From positions 14,810,307 to 14,874,306 of the forward strand of contig JAVIAB010000160.1 in assembly GCA_032433765.1 (NCBI GenBank): DNA of 64,000 nt. Direction: 5' to 3'. The position numbers were made by a program, and so were the translations under genes. Each line of letters starts with the position of its first letter. Position 1 is the first letter of the stretch. This document shows positions 53,745 through 63,386 of this stretch, in pieces. The notes below the pieces were generated by a model that did no database searches, had not been told where the DNA came from, and saw only the letters and a list, made by a program, of their open reading frames with translations. Source of the stretch: Megaustenia siamemsis. Lineage: Eukaryota > Mollusca > Gastropoda > Stylommatophora > Ariophantidae.

Positions 53745-56693
53745 TAAAGCTACTGTAAGCAAAATAAAGATAAAACAAACTCTAAAGATAGGTACTTGGA
53801 ATGTGAGAACACTCATGCAGAAGGGTAAACTAGAAAATATCATACAAGAAATGAAAAGAATGGGTTTACAATTACTGGGATTTTGTGAAATGAGATACAC
53901 CCGATCAGGGAAGATGTATTGTGATAAACATAAAATAATCTATTCTGGAGGTGCTGAACACCAAAGAGGAGTAGGTATCATCTTGGATGCAGAAAGAGCA
54001 AGAACAGTGAAAGGCTTTTACCCAATATCTGACAGAGTCCTTTTAGTTAAATTGAATGGAAATCCAATAGCCATAAATCTTACACTTGTTTATGCACCAA
54101 CAGCAGACAGTCTAGAGGAAACAATTAATAAATTTTACGACGCGTTAAATGAGGTACTTCGTGAATGCAAACCACATGAAAACACCATAGTTCTAGGGGA
54201 TTTTAACGCAAATGCAGGAAAGGAAAGAGTTGAGGAAGTAGTTGGTCATTATGGCTTAGGCGAGAGGAATGAAAGAGGTAAGAAACTTGTTGACTAGGCA
54301 AGAACACACAACATGATGACAGGAAACACCTGGTTTAAGCAACATCCAAGACGTCTGTGAACATGGAAAAGCCCAGGTGTCAATGCAAGTAATTAAATTG
54401 ATTACATAATGATAAGCAATCGATTTAGAAACAGTCTGGTGTGTGTGAAAACTAGACCAGGGGCAGATTGCAATAGTGATCATGTACCAGTTGTGGGAAA
54501 GCTTAGAGTAAAATTAAAAACAACAAAACAAGCCTCAGTTAAAATCAAGTTAAATTTAGATTTACTCAAATCAAACAAGAAGCTGCAAGACAAATATAAA
54601 ATCCCAATTCAGAACCGGTACAATGCAATAGAGAAGATACAAAGCATTGATGAACAGTGGGAAATGCTAAAAGAATAAATGCAACAAACATCAAAAGAGT
54701 TCATACCACCAGTGAGAACAAATTCAAGAAAGAAATGGATGACAGATGACATTTTGCAGCTAATGGATACAAGAAGAAGAAATAAAGAAAATAAAGATGA
54801 GTATAAGAGATTAAATAAAGAAATTGCAATAAAATGCAATGAAGCAAAAGAAGCATGGCTAAAAGAGAGATGCAAAGACAGAGAGAGAGATTGAAATACA
54901 ACAAAAAGGAGATGCTAAAGCCATATTCATCAGAGCAGAATGGCGCTCCATGGTATCCAACCTTCGTTGCGGAGACGGCACTCGATGATGATGATGAAAG
55001 CCATATACAAACAAATTGAAGAATTAACAGGAAGAAAAACGCAATCAAAAACTGGATGTTTAAGATCAAGGGAAGGAGAACTGTTGATTGATCAAGAAAA
55101 CATAGGGGAACGATGGGCAGAATACATTAAAGATCTTTATAATGATGAACGAACGGAAGTAAATATTAAGGATAATGGAGAAGGACCATAAATACTCAGA
55201 GAAGAAGTGGAAGACGCCTTGCGCAATATGAAAGCAGGCAAAGCTCCTGGACCAGATAATATAACTAAAGAAGAGATTGAAGCCATGGTTGATTTTGGAA
55301 TAGGAATAATAACAAAAATATTGAATGACATCTACAACAGCGGATATATACCAGACAACATGCTCAAATCAATATTCATAGCCCTATCAATGAAATCTGG
55401 TGCGACTGAATGCGATGGTCATCGCACAATAAGCCTTATGAGTCATATGACTAAGATATTACTGAGAATCATCATGCGAAGAGTGCGAAACAAAATCAGT
55501 CCAGAAATTAGCGATGAACAGTGTGGTTTTGTTGGAGGTAAAGGAAATAGCAATGCCATTTATATCATAAGATCTTTAGTAGAAAAAGCCAAAGAGGTGA
55601 AAACAGATCTATACCTATGTGTCATAGATTATACCAAAGCATTTGACAAAGTAAAGCACCAAGAAATAATCAAAATTTTAGAAAGCATAAACACAGACAG
55701 CAAAGATCTAAGAATAATAAAGAACATGTACTGGCAACAAACAGCGGCCATAAGAACTGGAAACCAATTGGGAATGTTTCAAGAAATAAAACAGGGTGTT
55801 GACAAGGTTGTGTGCTGTCACCAGATTTGTTTAATATTTATAGCGAGATTATTTTAAGATCCATAAGGGGCATGCCTGGAATAACAATCGGAGGTCATAA
55901 TATAAATAATCTAAGGTATGCTGATGATACAGTCTTAATCGCTAAGAGTGAAAATGAGTTACAAGAAATGTTGGACATTATAGTGAAGGAAAGCAAAAAT
56001 AAAGCAATCAGCTTTAATAGCAAAAAGACAGAGGTAATGGTAACAACAAAGAAAAAGACATCCCCTTAGTGCAAAATAAAGACAAGTGGAACAATATTAA
56101 AACAGGTAAATGAATTTAAATATTTGGGAACTTTGTTAACCTCAGATGGAAGATGTACAAAAGAGGTGAGATGTAGAATGGCTCAGGCAAAAGCAGCTTT
56201 CCAGAAAATGAGGAAGATACTATGCAATTCATTTTCGACAATAGGAACAAGAAAAGAGTTCTTAAATGTTATGTATAGCCAGTCTTAAAGTGTGGATGTG
56301 AATCATGGACAGTAGGACAACAGACAAGAAAATCACTGGAGTCTGTAGAAATGTGGTTTTACAGAAGAATGTTGAGAATACCATAGACAGCTAAGAAGAG
56401 TAATGAAAATGTTCTGAAATAGGTCAAAGCAAAAAGAGAGCTAATTTCCAATATTATGAAGAAACAATCATCATTTTTTGGCCATGTAATGAGAAGAGAA
56501 CAACTTGAATATATTGTAACAACTGGAAAAATTGAGGGACGAAGAGATAGAGGGAAGCAAAGAGAAACAAATAACAGACAGCTTAAGAGAATGGCTTGGC
56601 AGAAGGTCAACAACAGAAATGATAAATAGCTGCCGAGATCGAAATTTGTGGAGAGACATGATCACCTACGCCAGTATTCCCGGTACTTGATGA

Positions 56694-56695
<2 letters not shown>
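53745..56695 (+). mobile_element. LINE-A2, nearly full-length (EN + RT, 2.95 kb)
   Basis: Starts just ahead of the endonuclease and ends in TGATGATATATATA. One multi-domain coding region with N-terminal endonuclease, RT and short 3' UTR, RTE-like in size. The 5' end merges with the 44-bp array, so a leader may be missing. The last 370 bp nearly match 46085-46465. Confidence 0.93.
53758..56069 (+). pseudogene. LINE-A2 endonuclease-reverse transcriptase, multiply frameshifted
   Basis: 53758-54297: endonuclease with KIGTWNVRTLMQKGKLE, YAPTADSLEE and VLGDFNANAGKERVEE. 54409-54894: linker with GADCNSDHVPVVGKL (the SDHxP/V box). 54940-55191: pre-RT. 55207-55857: RT with KAGKAPGPDNITKEEIEAM, LYLCVIDYTKAFDKVKHQE (first catalytic Asp). 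55812-56069: LSPDLFNIYSEIILRSI and LRYADDTVLIAKS. At least four interruptions (near 54297, 54390, 54895, 55190, 55800). The frame just upstream that starts in the array is not real. Confidence 0.92.
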
Positions 56696-56730
<35 letters not shown>

Positions 56731-56758
56731 TATGTGTGTATGGATGTATGTATATATG

Positions 56759-56792
<34 letters not shown>

Positions 56793-56842
56793 TGTATGTA
56801 TGTATGTATGTATGTATGTATGTATGTATATATTTATGTATG
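56696..56842. repeat. (TA)n and (TATG)n microsatellites
   Basis: Follow directly on the LINE-A2 3' tail; the tail probably seeded them. Confidence 0.97.
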
Positions 56843-57004
56843 TATTGAATTAAATTATGTTAAGAACTTTCAATCTTTTAATCTTTTGTGCAATTTAATT
56901 GTATTTATATTCTCTCAGCTTTAAATAGCTCATGACATACACGTAAAACGTCACAAGTAAAACGTCACCCACTCATTTATACACATTTCTCAACATTATA
57001 TCAT

Positions 57005-57565
57005 CATGTGCCATACCGGTTGGCGTAGGTGATTATGTCCCTCCACAATCTTCTATCTACAGTGCATCGTATGAGTTCTGTTGTTGACTATTTTCCATGC
57101 CATGACACCAAGTTATCCAGTATTTTATCTCTTTGTCGTCCGCCATCTCTCTTTCCTTTTATTTTGCCAGTTGTAACCAAGTATTCCAACTTTCCTCTTC
57201 TCATGATGTGCCCGAAAAATGTTGATTTCTTCTTTCTGATGTTTTTTTTTAAACATGCTCCCTTTTTGTGTTGGCTTCTTTGTGAAGTTTCTCATTGGTC
57301 TTTTTAGCTGTCCAGGGATCTTTCAACATTCTTCTGAGAAATCATATCTCTATGGCCTCTAATCGTCTTTTCATTTGTTTGTCTACTGTCCATGATTCAC
57401 TTCCATAGGTCAGAATTGGTTCTATATAGCACCGACGAACTCTCTTTCTCATTTTTTTTTACATAGATTTGTTGCACAAGATATTTTTCATTTAATGAAA
57501 TGCTATTTTGGCCTGAGCTATTCTGCGTTTTATTTCTGTGGTGCATCTCCCATCTCATGTTATTA
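57005..57565 (-). mobile_element. LINE-A1 3' fragment, minus strand
   Basis: Reverse complement of the 6130-6722 region: ATCATGTGCCATACCGGTTG at the element end, CAATCTTCTATCTACAGTGC, then CTTTCCTCTTCTCATGATGTG (AHHEKRK-type coding) and ATTTCATTTAATGAAATGC. Frames broken. Confidence 0.9.
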
Positions 57566-57844
57566 TTGTGTTACACTGTTTGTGTTACACATTGTCAACA
57601 TTATGTAAAATTTAAATAGATTAAGAAACAGGTATTTGGTTGTGATAATGTAAAAAGACAAGCGTTAATATAATTTAATAATATTGTTTACTTCAGATAT
57701 CCTCTAATCTTAATTATATACCTTTGAGATTAATCATCATTAAGATTATGTATCTTGGTCTACGCCCTATGGGCCGGTTACGGCTCGAAAGGTCAATAGA
57801 TAGATAGATAGAGAATAATCATAACAATTAAAAGAAAATTGTGA
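57566..57844. other. Unassigned, with a short (GATA)n-tailed piece
   Basis: 57738-57823 reads CTACGCCCTATGGGCCGGTT, ACGGCTCGAAAGGTCAATAG and (ATAG)n, a tailed retroposon-like end. Family unknown. Confidence 0.35.
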
Positions 57845-58545
57845 TTGTTGTTTGTTGTTGCGTTCGCCATTTTTATATATCTCTAGGGAAGTCCCGAGGG
57901 ACTGAATTTTGCGTGAATATCACTTCTTATATCACTACTTTTCGCACAGACAACCGTGTGCTTAAGCGACCCCCGCCATACAGGTAGATATTCTCCGACT
58001 TCAGAAGTATTCTCATATTTTTATCGTCGAGAGTTTTATCGTTTTAGGTAGATTTTTCAAACTAATTTTGCTCGGACAGCGGCCATTTTTTTGGCCTACC
58101 CTTTTTCAATCTCCAAGTGCCAAGAGTTCTTTAACGTGCGCAGGATGCACACGGGACCTCATGCTTTTTGCGATTTTTCGAGAGGGCTAATCATCGGTTC
58201 TCACTACCCAGAGAGGGCTAATCATCGGTTCTCACTACCCAGGGGAGGGTTATTCACGGATTCGTTATTTTTTATTTTATTTTTATTTTCCATCTCTTGT
58301 GGTGAGATCCGAACCAGGGACCTTCTTGTCAAGAGGCTGACGTCCTACCACTAGACCACCCAGAGGCTGACGTCCTACCACTAGACCACCCAGAGGCTGA
58401 CGTCCTACCACTAGACCACCCAGAGGCTGACGTCCTACCACTAGACCACCCAGAGGCTGACGTCCTACCACTAGACCACCCAGAGGCTGACGTCCTACCA
58501 CTAGACCACCCAGAGGCTGACGTCCTACCACTAGACCACCCAACC
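57845..58545 (-). mobile_element. SINE-1, copy 2, with expanded A-box half
   Basis: Minus strand: tRNA-like head (TGGTCTAGTGG A box, GGTTCGGATCT B box), AT-rich linker, body with GCGCACGTTAAAGAACTC, conserved block to AGTCCCTCGGGACTTCCC, and a CAACAACAAACAAC tail at 57848. Matches 5076-5578. The first tRNA half is repeated seven times in tandem. Confidence 0.9.
58330..58541. repeat. 30-bp minisatellite made of the SINE A-box module, 7 copies
   Basis: Each unit (plus strand AGAGGCTGACGTCCTACCAC + TAGACCACCC) carries a full A-box-like TGGTCTAGTGGTAGGA on the minus strand. Only the innermost copy is followed by a B box. 30 bp is ten codons, which produces false long minus-strand frames. Confidence 0.96.
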
Positions 58546-58600
58546 ACTAAGAAAGTTGTTCTCTTAAAAAATAAAATTAAAACCGTTACCTCACTTCAAG

Positions 58601-58621
58601 CCCCCCCCCCCCCCCCCCCCC
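58601..58621. repeat. Poly-C run
   Basis: About 20 C; length likely uncertain in the assembly. Confidence 0.95.
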
Positions 58622-58683
58622 ACACTCACATGAATCGTCAAGAACAGTGACCGACCTCAGTCAGATTTAGCTTCCTATGTAAT

Positions 58684-58917
58684 ATCCCAATATGGCTTGA
58701 ATTGCCAAACATTTCCCAATATGGCTTGAATTGCCAAACATTTCCCAATATGGCTTGAATTGCCAAACATTTCCCAATATGGCTTGAATTGCCAAACATT
58801 TCCCAATATGGCTTGAATTGCCAAACATTTCCCAATATGGCTTGAATTGCCAAACATTTCCCAATATGGCTTGAATTGCCAAACATTTCCCAATATGGCT
58901 TGAATTGCTAAACATTT
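58684..58917. repeat. 30-bp minisatellite, about 8 copies
   Basis: Unit TCCCAATATGGCTTGAATTG + CCAAACATTT, nearly perfect. The long overlapping minus-strand frames are artefacts of a three-divisible period. Confidence 0.97.
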
Positions 58918-59380
58918 TCATGATTACTCATTCTTTTTCTTAGTTTCTTTCCACTGCCATTCTTTCTTTGCCCATTTCTTTACTTCCCGTTTCGGTAAAA
59001 TCGTTAGAGCTATTATTATTATTACTTTTCTCATTGATAACAAACGATGGAATTATTATTCCGGATATCAAGAGAATGATATGAACAATATGATAAATTT
59101 TGTTTCGTTTGAAGTACCATGTCTGCAGTGTTGTTTCTTGTATAAATGTTACTGTTTTTAGAGACCGATATAGTTTTACCTGTAGTGTTGTACATATTGG
59201 CCAATGGCTTTCCTCAGTCTATTATACTGAAGATAGTTTCGAATCAATTACAGAAAGATACAAAAAAAACCATAGAAACATTGTTGAAGAGTATAATCAC
59301 ACTTGAATTATTTATGTGTATATAACATATACCTGAACACTCTAATCGCATTGGAGACAGCAAGGCAGACAAGACTGATA
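58918..59380. other. No gene identified
   Basis: About 460 bp, unassigned. A 68-codon plus-strand frame at 59100-59306 has no domain. (TA)n follows at 59385-59424. Confidence 0.35.
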
Positions 59381-59386
59381 AATGTA

Positions 59387-59425
<39 letters not shown>

Positions 59426-59426
<1 letters not shown>

Positions 59427-59585
59427 GTGGTTTGGTAGTCTAGAGGTACGATGCCGGCATCGGGATATGAAACGACTGGGCTCAAAGCCCACCGGAAGCG
59501 GTGTTGTTTTTTTTTCAAAGATAGGACAAATTAATCGGTGGTTTCTTTATGGCGCTACTTTCCCATGATCTCTTCGGTAGTGAGA
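59426..59585 (+). mobile_element. SINE-6, tRNA-derived
   Basis: Head TTGGTAGTCTAGAGGTACGA (A box) and GGGCTCAAAGCCC (B-box position), then a T-rich spacer and about 85 bp of body ending GTGAGATCCGACAATAG where the 32-bp array begins. The acceptor stem is not tRNA-like, so this is a retroposon, not a tRNA gene. Confidence 0.6.
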
Positions 59586-59589
59586 TCCG

Positions 59590-60296
59590 ACAATAGAGGG
59601 GATAGTACGTAGACATGTCTAACTACTGAGGGGATAGTACGCAGACATGTCTAACTACTGAGGGGATAGTACGCAGACATGTCTAACTACTGAGGGGATA
59701 GTACGCAGACATGTCTAACTACTGAGGGGATAGTACGCAGACATGTCTAACTACTGAGGGGATAGTACGCAGACATGTCTAACTACTGAAGGGATAGTAC
59801 GCAGACATGTCTAACTACTGAGGGGATAGTACGCAGACTTGTCTAACTACTGAGGGGATAGTACGCAGACATGTCTAACTACTGAGGGGATAGTACGCAG
59901 ACATGTCTAACTACTGAGGGGATAGTACGCAGACATGTCTAACTACTGAGGGGATAGTACGCAGACATGTCTAACTACTGAGGGGATAGTACGCAGACAT
60001 GTCTAACTACTGAGGGGATAGTACGCAGACATGTCTAACTACTGAGGGGATAGTACGCAGACATGTCTAACTACTGAGGGGATAGTACGCAAACATGTCT
60101 AACTACTGAAGGGATAGTACGCAGACATGTCTAACTACTGAGGGGATAGTACGCAGACATGTCTAACTACTGAGGGGATAGTACGCAGACATGTCTAACT
60201 ACTGAGGGGATAGTACGCAGACATGTCTAACTACTGAGGGGATAGTACGCAGACATGTCTAATTACTGAAGGGATAGTACGCAGACATGTCTAACT
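59590..60296. repeat. 32-bp minisatellite, about 22 copies, grown from a LINE RT motif
   Basis: Unit AGGGGATAGTACGCAGACAT + GTCTAACTACTG. On the minus strand the unit next to the LINE reads GVRHVCVLS, matching the RT motif GVRQGCxLSP and lying in frame after FEVR of the LINE at 60297-60560. Since 32 is not a multiple of three, further units shift frame. Confidence 0.93.
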
Positions 60297-60560
60297 CCTC
60301 ATCTTACTTCGAAGTTATCTCTGTAGGCCGCTGCTGTTCCGACTGTGCAGCTGCTGTTGATGTCGAGACTTTTAATTAGGTTAGTTAGATGTTGGCTTAC
60401 TCCGTATGTTGTTAGTATCTCCCTCAGTTGTTCTGTTTACTTTGCCGATTGCTTTTTCCTGTCCTGAAAGCTATGTACAAATATTATTTGTCTTCTGTTG
60501 TCTTTTCTGCTAGCTATTTTTGTGCTTTGTGCTACCAATGCCAGTGACCCTAGATGCAAG
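60297..60560 (-). mobile_element. LINE RT fragment (palm, upstream of the GVRQGC box)
   Basis: Minus strand reads IIFVHSFQDRKKQSAK, then a stop, then TEQLREILTTYGVSQHLTNL, IKSLDINSSCTVG and FEVR, i.e. the region between RT motifs 3 and 4 (compare DFKKAFDRVWHxxLW...GI...LI). It ends in the 32-bp array. Dead. Confidence 0.8.
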
Positions 60561-60574
60561 TACAATAAAAAAAT

Positions 60575-60935
60575 AACCCTCACGGAGGTGAAATGTGTTA
60601 GACGAATGACAGGAAACAGTCTGAGAGATAAGATCAGAAATGAAGAACTGAGAAAAAAGCTAGGAATAACCCCCGCCATATAATATATAAAGAAACAACA
60701 TATAAAATGGTTTGGCCACGTGACAAGACAGAAAGATCAAAACACAACACAATGAGCCTTCATTAAGCTTTGAGAGAACACAAGACCCAAACGCCGAACA
60801 CGAAAAAGATGGATCGAATATTGGAAACACTATGAGACAGCATTAGAGGCGAACAGAAGAACAAAAGACTGAAAATTACATCTCCTCCCTACGCTGAATG
60901 GCCAAGGAGGAAGGAAAGAGGAGGAAGAAGAAGAT
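60575..60935 (+). mobile_element. LINE-E 3' fragment with (GAA)n-like tail
   Basis: LTEVKCVRRMTGNSLRDKI (60498-60683), then GHVTRQKDQNTTQ-like coding and ATTACATCTCCTCCCTACGC before AGGAAGAAGAAG. Close to 47300-47680. Confidence 0.83.
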
Positions 60936-61110
60936 GAAGGAGGAGACCTTGAAAATAAGAACAGATGATTGAAATAGGTGGTTAAACCATTTCACTTTCT
61001 TTCATTTCTTCACAGTCGTAGCAGCATCATCATGTACTTGATCCTGTGCTCACATTTATATGTTTCCTCTGTGTGAGGCCGTCACCAAACTCTGTAGGAG
61101 TGTACAATTG
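60936..61110 (+). repeat. Duplicated flank, second copy
   Basis: Nearly identical to 47681-47850, likewise directly after a LINE-E 3' end. Confidence 0.85.
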
Positions 61111-61263
61111 GCGCATATGATCGTTTCTTTTCCGTTTTAAAATACAATTAATCTTTAAATACTTTAATAACAATTTTCTAATCACTTGCAAGAAATCTGC
61201 GTACATTTTCATGTAAACATAATGTAGTGGTTTAAGAATTTAGCGGAAATTTTAAATTTGACA
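61111..61263. other. Unassigned spacer
   Basis: Nothing recognised. Confidence 0.4.
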
Positions 61264-61545
61264 TAAAGCACAAATATTGAGGGAGTTTAGGTGGTAGAGT
61301 GGTTAGTGTGCTCACGAACTGATCGCCAGAGTGCCGGTTCGATTTCCAGAAGATTTTTTTTTCCCCGATCGAAGGGACTCAGGGGTTCACCCAAGCACTA
61401 AAAATTGGTACCAGGTATTTTGCTTGGAAGTAACTTTGGCTGACAAGATACCATTCACTTCACCCAAAAATGTGGCATATATGGTGGAAAAAAAAGGGTC
61501 ACTATTAACACCATTTTGTCTTTAAAGCTAGCAAGACACGGGAGA
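61264..61545 (+). mobile_element. SINE-3, tRNA-derived, complete head
   Basis: A box in TAGGTGGTAGAGTGGTTAGT and B box GGTTCGATTTC, then a T-rich linker, GGGGTTCACCCAAGCAC, AAAATTGGTACCAGG and CACCCAAAAATG. The body recurs at 15165-15310. Confidence 0.78.
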
Positions 61546-61739
61546 AAACTTGTATTTACTTAAAGTATAGGGACGAAGCCATAACACTGTTTCAGTTGCT
61601 TCCCTTTAATAAATATAATGTTGCACTAATCGTGACAGACAAATACCTACAACTTTTCACTTTTGTTGCCTAAATAATAGTAACAATGATGATAATATAA
61701 GCAGTCATACAAGCTATAGTGAATAGTCGTCTTCTTCAC
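61546..61739. other. Unassigned spacer
   Basis: Nothing recognised. Confidence 0.4.
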
Positions 61740-62252
61740 TTCTTCTTGTACCCGTTCGGGTGTTGAGAAAGATACTGTTGTGCTACTTGTCTTTTTGACG
61801 ACCTTACTCATTGTCAATTAATGTTGTAGCGCTTCCTTAATATTGTCTGCCCATCATACTCTGGGTTTGGCTCTTGCTCTTCTCCATTCTCCTCTTTAAT
61901 ATATGCTTTGTATGGTAAGGAGTCACATGGCAATCTTTCTAGATGGGCAGACTAGTTTATTTGTTGTTTCTGTATGTAGGTTATGATTGGTTCAATATCT
62001 AATATTTCACCTACAATATTATTTATGATTCTGTATTTTCTGGTTACTCCAAGCACCCTTCTCACATATCTCATTTCTGTGGTGACAAGCTTTCTTTTAA
62101 GCTTAGATGCATTTGACCATGTTTGGCATTGGTAGCGCAACGTTGGAATGAGTATACTCTGTTTAAGATGTTTCTTGGTGGCAATAGGTACTGCTTTGTG
62201 TTGAAGTCCATGGGATAGTTGTCCCAATATTTTGTCTGCCGATATCATATAT

Positions 62253-62511
62253 GGGAGCTGCGATAGCTCAGTGGTTAGTGAACTGGACTACAAAGGACAA
62301 GGGGTAGGGTTCGATCCCAACCGACGGCTCCGGCTTCACCCAGCCTTATATGGGTACCGGATTTTTTTTCTGGGAAAGTGAAGCGGCACGGGCGTAATAC
62401 CGACCACATTACCCCAAAAATCATGTGCTGAAGGTCTGTAAAATTTATGGTCACTGACACCATATTCCCTATACGCCACTTGGCGTGACGGGGGCTCTTT
62501 ACTGTTTACTT
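62253..62511 (+). mobile_element. SINE-2, copy 3, with perfect 11-bp TSD
   Basis: Best preserved copy: GGGAGCTGCGATAGCTCAGT, GTTAGTGAACTGG, B box GGTTCGATCCC, body and CGCCACTTGGCGTGACGGGG end with CTTTACTGTTTACTT. ATATCATATAT flanks both sides (62242-62252, 62512-62522). The CGCCACTTGGCG palindrome is intact. Confidence 0.94.
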
Positions 62512-62516
62512 ATATC

Positions 62517-62522
<6 letters not shown>

Positions 62523-62552
<30 letters not shown>
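62523..62552. repeat. (TA)n microsatellite
   Basis: Short TA run following the SINE-2 target duplication. Confidence 0.9.
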
Positions 62553-62556
<4 letters not shown>

Positions 62557-62814
62557 CCATATGGTAATATAGATAGATAAATCTTCAAGGAATGTTGTTT
62601 CCAGATATTTAAAGCTTGTTACTTGTTTTATAACTTGATGTTCTATAGCTATGTTTAGTGTCTACTTCTGTCTTTCTATTGAAATAACTCGTTTTTTCAA
62701 TGCGTATTTTCATGTTGTTTATTTTACTATCTTTATTCAAGGACAGTAGATGTTGAAGTTCTGTTCCTCCGAGAGCTGCTAGGGCCTGGCCGAATCAATT
62801 CAGAGGAAGAGACA

Positions 62815-62995
62815 TGTTTACAGCACTCGGAAAAAATAACAAATAATCAACAGAAAAAAACAAAACAAAGAACAATATGTGATCCTGAGCAGGATCGAAC
62901 CCGTAGTCCTTGGCACAGCGCCTTGCCACGAAAAGCCAAACGCTAGGGAACACTGCCAACTCGGCTGAGTATGGGATCGATCCTGCTTAGGACCA
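62815..62995 (-). mobile_element. SINE-4, copy 2, with inverted partial copy
   Basis: Minus-strand match to 44066-44216 (CAGCACTCGGAAAAAATAAC, ...AGGATCGAACCCG, CCTTGCCACGAAAAGCC). Immediately right, GGGATCGATCCTGCTTAGGA repeats the B-box region in the opposite orientation, giving an inverted pair. Confidence 0.8.
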
Positions 62996-63135
62996 TATAC
63001 ACGAAAAAGATGGGTCGATGGAGTATTAGAAGCACTAGGAAACATGACAGCAACAGAGGCGAACAGAAGAGCAAAAGGCCGCAAATTACATCTCCCCTCG
63101 ACGATGAAAGGCAGACGAGGAAGGAAAGAAGAAGG
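62996..63135 (+). mobile_element. LINE-E 3' stub (about 140 bp)
   Basis: ACGAAAAAGATGGGTCGATG, GCGAACAGAAGAGCAAAAGG and CATCTCCCCTCGACGATGAA match 47535-47650. Ends in a purine-rich tail and (TATG)n at 63141-63190. Confidence 0.85.
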
Positions 63136-63139
63136 AGAC

Positions 63140-63170
<31 letters not shown>

Positions 63171-63194
63171 TGGTATGTATGTATATATGGGAGA

Positions 63195-63235
63195 TGACGT
63201 CATGGGACGCACCAAAATGGCAGCTTATTTATATT
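63195..63235 (+). promoter_or_regulatory. Possible promoter: perfect CRE and TATA-like box
   Basis: TGACGTCA (63195-63202), the full cAMP-response-element palindrome, followed 22 bp later by TTATTTATATT (63225-63235). This lies about 150 bp before the first ATG of the right-edge reading frames. No transcript evidence. Confidence 0.35.
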
Positions 63236-63386
63236 CGAGCTATGGACTAAGCAATGTTTACATGGAACAACACGATATATGATACTGCTGCGAGTTGGCA
63301 GATTTTTGAAAATGTTTTCAAGGGTTTGAACATAAATGTTTGTTCACAGTTCTTTAACCTTCGCTGTAGATAAAGTCGTTAATTCG

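Larger units (their letters stand above)
61740..62790 (-). mobile_element. LINE-E-like fragment, split by SINE-2
   Basis: Minus strand. Right part (62570-62790) holds frame pieces such as MKIRIEKTSYFNRKTEV; left part (61740-62241) reads ISADKILGQLSHGLQHKAVP, ILIPTLRYQCQTW, TTEMRYVRRVLGVTRK and then WADNIKEALQH and LTMSKVVKKTS at its C-terminus. SINE-2 and a (TA)n run sit between the parts. The C-terminal stretch is the source type for the 42-bp array at 25094. Confidence 0.82.

Noticed and set aside
50835..53758. Plus-strand Cys-rich frames reading into the endonuclease
   Set aside because: Produced by the 44-bp minisatellite; the real LINE-A2 coding begins at about 53758.
59100..59306. 68-codon frame at 59.1 kb
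   Set aside because: No recognisable domain, signal peptide or splice sites.
48684..60296. Regular direct repeats that might suggest CRISPR arrays
   Set aside because: Units are head-to-tail with no unique spacers, in a eukaryotic genome with no cas genes.
62253..62340. tRNA gene
   Set aside because: A and B boxes are present, but the acceptor and anticodon stems do not pair and the same head is joined to the same body in three copies; it is a SINE.
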